A stretch of 47,749 nt of DNA, taken from UBA6197 sp047638075 (lineage in GTDB: Bacteria; Pseudomonadota; Alphaproteobacteria; Rhodobacterales; Rhodobacteraceae). The stretch covers positions 1-47,749 of the forward strand of contig NZ_JBLJBV010000074.1 in NCBI RefSeq assembly GCF_047638075.1. The letters run 5' to 3'. Below are positions 42,520 through 47,749 of the stretch, piece by piece; within the stretch, counting starts at the first letter, position 1; every line of letters begins with the position of its first letter. The position numbers and the translations under genes are program-made. Under the pieces are notes generated by a model. The model was given only the letters and a program-made list of their open reading frames with translations, made no database searches and was not told where the DNA came from.

Positions 42520-43779
42520 TCAGCGCAGTTTTACCAGTACATCCATCGTCGCGTAGCCGTCAGGGGTCATCCCGTTGGCACGCTGCCACGCCTCGATCGC
42601 GGCAATGGTATTGGGGCCAATCTTGCCGTCGGTGCCTTGGGTGTCAAACCCCTTGGCGGACAGCCGTTCCTGCAGCTCCTGCCGCTCGGCGGCCTTCAGC
42701 GCCCGGTCATCACGCGGCCAGCTTGCGCGGATCGGCCCGCGGCCCCGCAACCGGTCCGAAAGATGCCCGACGCCAATCACATAGGCATCGGCATTGTTGT
42801 AGCGCGAGATGGCGGTGAAATTGCCAAAGATCATGAACGCCGCGCCCTTCGACCCGGCAGGCAGCAGGATCGAGGCCGCGCCATGGTTCGGCACCCGCGC
42901 GCCGTTCATATCGCGCACCCCCAGCGCCGCCCAATCGGCAGGTGATTTCTTGGTCCGCTTGCCCGCCAGCCCATAGTTGAACCCCTGCGGAAGCTGCACC
43001 TCGACCCCCCAGGGCTGACCCTTCACCCAGCCCGACCGCGCCAGATAGGCGGCAGTCGAGGCCAGCGCGTCCGCCGGGTTATCCGACCAGATGTCGCGTT
43101 TGCCATCGCCGGTAAAGTCCACCGCAAACGCCAGATACGAGGTCGGGATGAACTGCGTGTGCCCCATCGCCCCGGCCCATGACCCGGTCAGATGTTCGGG
43201 GTCGGTATCGCCGGCCTGAATGATCTTCAGCGCCGCGATAAGCTGTTCGGCAAAGAAACTGCCGCGTCGCCCGTCATAGGCCAGCGTCGACAGCGCCGGA
43301 ATAAGCTGCGTGGTGCCGCGGTGGCTGCCATAGCTGCTTTCCAGCCCCCAGACCGCGACCACCACTTCTTTCTCAACGCCATACTGCGCCTCGATCCGGG
43401 ACAGAACAGCGCCATGCTGCGCCAACGCCGCACGGCCATTCGCAATCCGCGTCTCCGAGGCGGCACTGTCCAGATATTCCCAGATCGTCTTGGTAAATTC
43501 CGATTGGTTGCGGTCGCGGCGGATCACATCGGGGTTATACTGAACGCCCCGCATCGCGCGGTTCCATGTCGCCGCCGAAATCCCGTTTGACAGCGCGCGC
43601 GGGCGAAACCCCTCGACCCAGCTTTCAAAGCCGCGCTGCACCTCGGGCGAGGCCCTCTCCACCGGCTGTGTCACCTGAACGTCGCCCCCCCTTGGCCCCT
43701 GCTCGGCGGATCCCGAACAGGCCGTCAGCCCCGAAAAAGCCACCGCCGAAAGCGCGATTGTCCTGAAAGTCTGTCTCAT
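42520..43779 (-). CDS. Lytic murein transglycosylase lipoprotein (MltB-like)
   Basis: A 419-residue GH103-type lytic transglycosylase. The signal peptide ends in a lipobox (FSGLTAC with Cys21), so it is probably a lipoprotein anchored in the outer membrane. The catalytic domain shows VVAVWGLESSYGSHRGTTQL with the active-site Glu and GSWAGAMGHTQFIPTSYLAFA. A C-terminal PG_binding_1 domain (about 355-415) contains LQERLSAKGFDTQGTDGKIG. It is longer and closer to canonical MltB than the soluble paralogue at 19.7-20.9 kb. It precedes rfbC by 7 bases. Confidence 0.93.
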   Translation of the reverse strand: MRQTFRTIALSAVAFSGLTACSGSAEQGPRGGDVQVTQPVERASPEVQRGFESWVEGFRPRALSNGISAATWNRAMRGVQYNPDVIRRDRNQSEFTKTIWEYLDSAASETRIANGRAALAQHGAVLSRIEAQYGVEKEVVVAVWGLESSYGSHRGTTQLIPALSTLAYDGRRGSFFAEQLIAALKIIQAGDTDPEHLTGSWAGAMGHTQFIPTSYLAFAVDFTGDGKRDIWSDNPADALASTAAYLARSGWVKGQPWGVEVQLPQGFNYGLAGKRTKKSPADWAALGVRDMNGARVPNHGAASILLPAGSKGAAFMIFGNFTAISRYNNADAYVIGVGHLSDRLRGRGPIRASWPRDDRALKAAERQELQERLSAKGFDTQGTDGKIGPNTIAAIEAWQRANGMTPDGYATMDVLVKLR

Positions 43780-43864
43780 GCCCGCCCGCCTTTATCTGCG
43801 TTTTGCAGGCAGTGTAGCAAGCACCACGGCGAACGCCAATCATGATCGGCCCGCCAAAGCGCCG

Positions 43865-44260
43865 CTATTGCACCGTCGGTCGATCTTCGCCGAAAAAGGG
43901 CGTCATCTGCGCCACGATGACCGAGTTTTCGGCCAGTGCGCGCGCCATCAGTGCGCGCTCATCCTCATCAATCTCATGGCCTTGGGCCAAACGTTCCTCC
44001 AACGTGCCATAGCCGGTCACGTCCAGGGGCGCCAAATCGGCCTGTTTCAGGATCAGCACAGTTTCGCGCACCGCCTCCCCCTCATCGACGCCGCTGGCGT
44101 AAATCACCAGCCCCGCCCCCGTCGCGCCCTTCGGCAGCCCGTCCCCGGCTTTGCGCCCAACCTCAACCAACAGGGTGTATACCTGCTGCGGGCGCTTGGC
44201 CTTTTCCGGTTTTGCCGCACTTTCTGGCGTGCTGCCCCCCTCAGTCACGCAGCAACTCAT
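43865..44260 (-). CDS. Unknown protein overlapping dapD
   Basis: A 131-residue soluble, acidic protein that I do not recognise. It begins MSCCVTEGGSTPESAAKPEK, with a low-complexity hydrophilic N-terminus, followed by a mixed alpha/beta region with YTLLVEVGRKAGDGLPKGAT, AGLVIYASGVDEGEAVRETV and LAQGHEIDEDERALMARAL. The ATG at 44260 lies 20 bases inside the 3' end of dapD. A GTG at 44248 is an alternative start. The overlap implies coupled translation with dapD, so a role near lysine or cell-wall precursor synthesis is possible but unproven. Confidence 0.7.
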   Translation of the reverse strand: MSCCVTEGGSTPESAAKPEKAKRPQQVYTLLVEVGRKAGDGLPKGATGAGLVIYASGVDEGEAVRETVLILKQADLAPLDVTGYGTLEERLAQGHEIDEDERALMARALAENSVIVAQMTPFFGEDRPTVQ

Positions 44261-45068
44261 TGATTGAGGTCTTGCTGCGCGTCTGCGCATCCACGCGTTT
44301 GACAATCACCGCGCAATAAAGGCTGACACCGTTCTTGCTGGGCAAGGACCCGGCCACCACCACCGACCCTGCGGGCACCTCGCCATAGCTGACTGTGCCG
44401 GTTTCCCGGTCGACGATCTTGGTGGACTTGCCGATGAAAACGCCCATCCCCAGGACCGAGCCTTCGCGGATAATGCAGCCTTCAACCACCTCGGACCGCG
44501 CGCCGATAAAGCAGTTGTCCTCAATAATCGTCGGGCCTGCCTGCATCGGCTCCAACACGCCGCCAATGCCGACCCCGCCCGACAGATGCACATTCTTGCC
44601 GATCTGTGCGCAAGATCCCACCGTGACCCAGGTATCAACCATCGTGCCCTCATCGACATAGGCACCCAGATTGACAAAGCTGGGCATCAAAATCGCACCC
44701 TTGCCGATGTAAGCTGATTTCCGCACAATGCAGTTCGGCACCGCGCGAAAGCCGCCAGCGCGCCAGTCTGCCTCGGTCCAGCCGTAAAACTTGCTATCAA
44801 CCTTGTCCCACCAGCCGCTGCCCTGCGGCCCGCCCGACTGCATTTCCATATCCTTAAGCCGGAACCCCAGCAAAACCGCCTTCTTGGCCCATTGGTTCAC
44901 ATGCCACTCACCACCCGCCTGCCGCTCTGCCACCCGCAAAACGCCCTTGTCCAACGCTTCGAGCGTAGCCTCCACAGCCTCGCGCACCTCGCCCTTGGTG
45001 GCGGGGGTAATGGTGTCGCGCGCCTCCCAGGCGGATTCGATTGCGGTCTCCAAAGCGGCGTTGGTCAT
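44241..45068 (-). CDS. dapD: 2,3,4,5-tetrahydropyridine-2,6-dicarboxylate N-succinyltransferase
   Basis: DapD succinylates tetrahydrodipicolinate in lysine/diaminopimelate synthesis, upstream of DapE. The 275-residue protein has an N-terminal helical domain (MTNAALETAIESAWEARDTI), AVLLGFRLKDME, and a left-handed beta-helix built from hexapeptide repeats (about 110-240), for example MPSFVNLGAYVDEGTMVDTW, GGVGIGGVLEPMQAGP and CFIGARSEVVEGC. The start at 45068 is preceded by GAGGG on the minus strand. The unknown gene downstream overlaps its 3' end. Confidence 0.97.
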   Translation of the reverse strand: MTNAALETAIESAWEARDTITPATKGEVREAVEATLEALDKGVLRVAERQAGGEWHVNQWAKKAVLLGFRLKDMEMQSGGPQGSGWWDKVDSKFYGWTEADWRAGGFRAVPNCIVRKSAYIGKGAILMPSFVNLGAYVDEGTMVDTWVTVGSCAQIGKNVHLSGGVGIGGVLEPMQAGPTIIEDNCFIGARSEVVEGCIIREGSVLGMGVFIGKSTKIVDRETGTVSYGEVPAGSVVVAGSLPSKNGVSLYCAVIVKRVDAQTRSKTSINELLRD

Positions 45069-45180
45069 GTTTCCCTCGTCTATTCTGGCGCGTTTCATAT
45101 GGCATTGATGCAGATCAGCCTATAGTTGGAACCAAAGGGCCACGCAATGCGCCAGCACCACCCGGCGCGGAAGGACGCAG

Positions 45181-46005
45181 ATGAACGAAGAAACCCGCCG
45201 TCACCCGTTTCGCGACAGCCATCAGGACGCGCGCGCCGCTGACCGTATCCCCGATACGCCGCAAACCCGCGCGCCTGCCTACCGTTTGGCTTTCACCGAC
45301 ACAGATTTTCTGGTGCGCGAAGAACTGCGCCCGGTTCGGTTACAGCTTGAACTACTCAAACCGCAGATGATTCTGGATGAACGCGGGATCAATTCAACCG
45401 TGGTGATGTTCGGCGGCGCCCGCATCCCCGAGCCATCGCAAAAACACACCGCCAAAACCCCGAAACTGGCTGAACTGTCGCGTTTCTACGATGAGGCACG
45501 AAAGTTCGCGCAACTGATGACCGAACGCAGCATGGCCAACTATGGCCGCGAAAACGTGATCTGCACCGGCGGCGGCCCCGGCGTGATGGAGGCCGGAAAC
45601 CGTGGCGCCGATGATGCTGGCGGCCAGTCCATCGGGCTCAATATCGTGCTGCCGCATGAACAGGCGCCGAACCAGTATGTGACGCCAGACCTGACCTTCA
45701 ACTTCCACTATTTCGCCATCCGGAAAATGCACTTCCTGATGCGCGCCAAGGCGATATGCATTTTTCCCGGCGGCTTTGGCACGCTGGATGAGATGTTCGA
45801 AACGCTGACCCTGATTCAGACCAAACGGATGAAACCGATCCCCTTCATCCTTTTTGGCCGCGAATTCTGGGAAACAGTCATCAACTGGCAGGCCCTCGCC
45901 GAAGCCGGAACCATCTCGTCCGAGGATCTGGATCTGATCAGCTTTGTCGAAACCGCTGACGAGGCGGTTCAAATCATCGAAAATTGGAAAAACAGCTGCG
46001 ACTGA
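45181..46005 (+). CDS. LOG family protein (TIGR00730-type)
   Basis: A 274-residue Rossmann-fold protein of the LOG/lysine-decarboxylase-like family. Many members are phosphoribohydrolases acting on adenosine monophosphate or its cytokinin derivatives. The diagnostic GGGPGVMEAGNRGA and PGGFGTLDEMFETLTLIQT (PGGxGTxxE) motifs are intact. There is an N-terminal extension of about 60 residues before the core, seen in a longer proteobacterial subgroup. AAGGA precedes the ATG at 45181. It is divergent from dapD and ends at a strong bidirectional terminator. Confidence 0.9.
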   Translation: MNEETRRHPFRDSHQDARAADRIPDTPQTRAPAYRLAFTDTDFLVREELRPVRLQLELLKPQMILDERGINSTVVMFGGARIPEPSQKHTAKTPKLAELSRFYDEARKFAQLMTERSMANYGRENVICTGGGPGVMEAGNRGADDAGGQSIGLNIVLPHEQAPNQYVTPDLTFNFHYFAIRKMHFLMRAKAICIFPGGFGTLDEMFETLTLIQTKRMKPIPFILFGREFWETVINWQALAEAGTISSEDLDLISFVETADEAVQIIENWKNSCD

Positions 46006-46032
46006 TCACCGGCAGCGCCGACCCATACCGGG

Positions 46033-46106
46033 CATGAGTATTTGTTCCAAAAAAAAGCCTGATCAGACCCTATGGTTATGGCTTTTTTTTGGCCCAAATA
46101 CTCATG
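46033..46106. terminator. Long bidirectional terminator built from the GTATTTGG-type repeat
   Basis: CATGAGTATTTG plus CCAAAAAAAAGCC (46033-46044, 46047-46059) pair with GGCTTTTTTTTGG plus CAAATACTCATG (46080-46092, 46095-46106). Only a 2-base mismatch interrupts 25 base pairs, with a 20-base loop. It separates the convergent LOG-family and rlmN genes. Confidence 0.9.
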
Positions 46107-46148
46107 ATCCCGATGGCGCAACCAAACTGGCGGGCGTGGAGGGGGCGG

Positions 46149-47351
46149 TTACAGCCCAGTCTCGCCTTCGGGCCGGGTTTTTGACTTTCGCGCCCGCTCG
46201 GTCGCGGATTTCAGCTGACCGCAAGCGGCCATGATATCTTCGCCGCGCGGGGTACGGATCGGGGTCGCATAGCCCGCGTTATAAAGGATATCGGCAAAGG
46301 CATGGATCCGGTTCCCGCTTGAACGCTTGTAGGGCGCGCCGGGCCATTCGTTGAACGGGATCAGGTTGATCTTGGCGGGAATTCCCCGGATCAATTCGAT
46401 CAGCCGGTAGGCGTCCTCCTTGGTGTCGTTCACCCCCTGCAGCATCACATATTCAAACGTGATCCGTTCCGAGTTCGACAGGTTGGGATAGGTGCGCAGT
46501 GCCGCAAGCAGTGTTGCAATGTTCCATTTCTTGTTGATCGGCACCAGTTTATCGCGCACCTCATCAGTGGTCGCGTGAAAGCTGACCGCCAGCAGGCAGC
46601 CGATTTCCTCGGCGGTGCGGGCGATTTCAGGTACCACACCGCTGGTCGACAGCGTAATCCGGCGGCGGCCCAGCGCGATCCCTTCATTGTCCATGACAAT
46701 CTTCATCGCGTCGCGCACGTTGTCGAAATTGTAAAGCGGCTCGCCCATGCCCATCAGGACGATATTGCTGACCAGCCGGGTCTCATCCTTGGGGGCGCCC
46801 TGCACCGGCCATTCACCCAGATCATCGCGCGCCAGCATCACCTGGCCCACAATTTCGCCCGCCGTCAGGTTGCGCACCAGTTTTTGCGTGCCGGTATGGC
46901 AGAACGAACAGGTCAGCGTGCACCCCACCTGAGAGCTGATGCACAGCGTCCCGCGCCCCTCTTCGGGGATATAGACCACCTCAACCTCATGGCCGCCCGC
47001 AATCCTTACCAGATATTTGCGCGTGCCATCCCTTGACACCTGCTTTGTCACCACCTCGGGTAGGGCAATTTCAAACTTTTCTGCCAGTAATGCGCGAAAA
47101 TCCTTGGCCAGATTGGTCATCTGTCCGAAATCACGCACCCCCCAGTGATAGACCCATTGCCAGACTTGTCCCACGCGCATCTTGGCCTGTTTCTCAGGCG
47201 TGCCGGCGTCAATCAGCGCGGCGCGCAGCTGATCGCGCGTCAGGCCGATGATATTGATCCGCCCATCGCCGCCCTCGGGCATTTTGCGGGGCAGGGTCAG
47301 CACGTCTTGCGTGATCGGGGCGGTTGCTTGCGGTATATCGGTGGGGGTCAT
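46149..47351 (-). CDS. rlmN: 23S rRNA (adenine-2503-C2)-methyltransferase
   Basis: RlmN is a radical SAM enzyme that methylates A2503 of 23S rRNA and A37 of some tRNAs. The 400-residue protein has the radical SAM cluster motif CTLTCSFCHTG (CxxxCxxC), the N-terminal helical domain with KMRVGQVWQWVYHWGV, the SAM-binding GMGEPLYNFDNV, and the C-terminal catalytic Cys in DIMAACGQLKS. The start ATG at 47351 is typical. It is convergent with the LOG-family gene. Confidence 0.97.
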   Translation of the reverse strand: MTPTDIPQATAPITQDVLTLPRKMPEGGDGRINIIGLTRDQLRAALIDAGTPEKQAKMRVGQVWQWVYHWGVRDFGQMTNLAKDFRALLAEKFEIALPEVVTKQVSRDGTRKYLVRIAGGHEVEVVYIPEEGRGTLCISSQVGCTLTCSFCHTGTQKLVRNLTAGEIVGQVMLARDDLGEWPVQGAPKDETRLVSNIVLMGMGEPLYNFDNVRDAMKIVMDNEGIALGRRRITLSTSGVVPEIARTAEEIGCLLAVSFHATTDEVRDKLVPINKKWNIATLLAALRTYPNLSNSERITFEYVMLQGVNDTKEDAYRLIELIRGIPAKINLIPFNEWPGAPYKRSSGNRIHAFADILYNAGYATPIRTPRGEDIMAACGQLKSATERARKSKTRPEGETGL

Positions 47352-47591
47352 GGCAGCCTCGGGCTTCGAATAGGCGTTTCATATATGGGATTCGCGGCAT
47401 CAAAGACAGGGGCAATTGAAAAGACCCCGGGATGAACCATTGTCTCTGACGCGGCGGCACGAAGTCACCGGTAATTTTTTCCTATCGAAACGCATTTCGG
47501 ACCGCGAGCGCTGCCAAGCGGGTTGTCGAATGTGAAATGCCCCTTTGGGGACCGCGTAATTCTCCCCGAAAGTGGGGGGCTGCATAAGTAG

Positions 47592-47749
47592 AATTTTCTG
47601 ACCAAAATAGCCAAGAATGCGGTGGCGCGACGAGGGGTCAGCATTGCCCTCGCTTGCCAGGCTTTTGGGGTCAGCGAGACCTGTTATCGCTATAGCCTGA
47701 CGTTGCGGGCCGAGAACGAAGAGATCGCCAATCTGCTGGTCGGGCTGAC
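47592..47749 (+). mobile_element. IS3-family transposase OrfB, N-terminal fragment at window edge
   Basis: An open frame from 47592 to the end of the window encodes NAVARRGVSIALACQAFGVS and SETCYRYSLTLRAENEEIAN, the N-terminal region of IS3-family OrfB. A TAG (47589-47591) closes the frame upstream and no start codon precedes the conserved part. The copy is therefore either expressed by frameshift from an upstream orfA, which I cannot find, or truncated at its 5' end. The catalytic DDE part would lie outside the window. Confidence 0.7.

Noticed and set aside
47400..47585. 61-codon minus-strand frame before the IS3 fragment
   Set aside because: No family resemblance and no good ribosome binding site. 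It could be part of IS-flanking DNA, but coding cannot be supported.
1..47749. tRNA, rRNA, tmRNA, CRISPR arrays, toxin-antitoxin or phage-defence modules
   Set aside because: I scanned both strands by eye for cloverleaf ends, rRNA conserved blocks, regularly spaced repeats and known defence proteins, and saw none.

Overview
The window reads as chromosomal DNA of a marine-type alphaproteobacterium of the order Rhodobacterales (Roseobacter/Rhodobacter group). This rests on protein family content: a large methylsuccinyl-CoA dehydrogenase of the ethylmalonyl-CoA pathway, a PrtD-type secretion system and an RTX protein with a serralysin-like C-terminus. It also rests on the gene order folK-rpoZ-rsh-DUF2062-pdxJ-acpS-lepB-rnc-era-DUF1491, and on a recurring intergenic motif around GTATTTGGNCCAAAAAA. 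The assignment is inferred from remembered family and gene-order patterns, not from a search.

Layout. 1-2.7 kb: the 5' part of dapE on the minus strand, divergent from mcd. 2.7-12.4 kb: a long minus-strand housekeeping run, listed here in the order transcribed: folK, rpoZ, the bifunctional (p)ppGpp enzyme rsh, a DUF2062 protein, pdxJ, acpS, lepB, rnc, era, DUF1491, DUF1684 and recO. 12.5-15.5 kb: plus-strand NYN-domain protein, ispH, rnhA and a TRIC/UPF0126 membrane protein. 15.6-18.0 kb: minus-strand GlsB-like protein with a tiny coupled ORF, then def, a degenerate def paralogue and fmt. 18.2-20.9 kb: a MalY/PatB-type C-S lyase and a lytic transglycosylase. 21.0-24.0 kb: a type I secretion ABC exporter and its adaptor. 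24.2-25.6 kb: mlaA and mlaC. 25.7-27.9 kb: a class A penicillin-binding protein. 28.2-29.9 kb: glnK-amtB. 29.9-33.0 kb: a MarR-EmrA-EmrB type efflux operon. 33.0-35.1 kb: sseA and an aromatic aminotransferase. 35.3-42.5 kb: a surface polysaccharide/secretion region with a glycosyltransferase, KpsT-, KpsE- and KpsM-like export proteins, a 982-residue RTX/FG-GAP protein and rfbC. 42.5-47.4 kb: a second lytic transglycosylase, an unknown protein, dapD, a LOG-family protein and rlmN. The right edge carries the start of an IS3-family OrfB.

How the genes work together. dapD and dapE belong to the succinylase branch of lysine/diaminopimelate synthesis. def and fmt handle N-formylmethionine, with rnc, era, rlmN and rpoZ also serving RNA and translation. 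rsh couples nutrient state to growth. glnK-amtB senses and imports ammonium. The exporter at 21-24 kb and the RTX protein at 39-42 kb are plausible partners, though they are not adjacent. The KpsMTE-like proteins would export a capsule-type polysaccharide.

No defence system, CRISPR array, tRNA or rRNA gene was seen. Most of the window is ordinary core genome. The items most worth a second look are the RTX/FG-GAP protein, a deformylase paralogue that has lost its metal-ligand Cys and catalytic Glu, nested palindromes over a probably leaderless marR start, and a family of intergenic repeats used as terminators.
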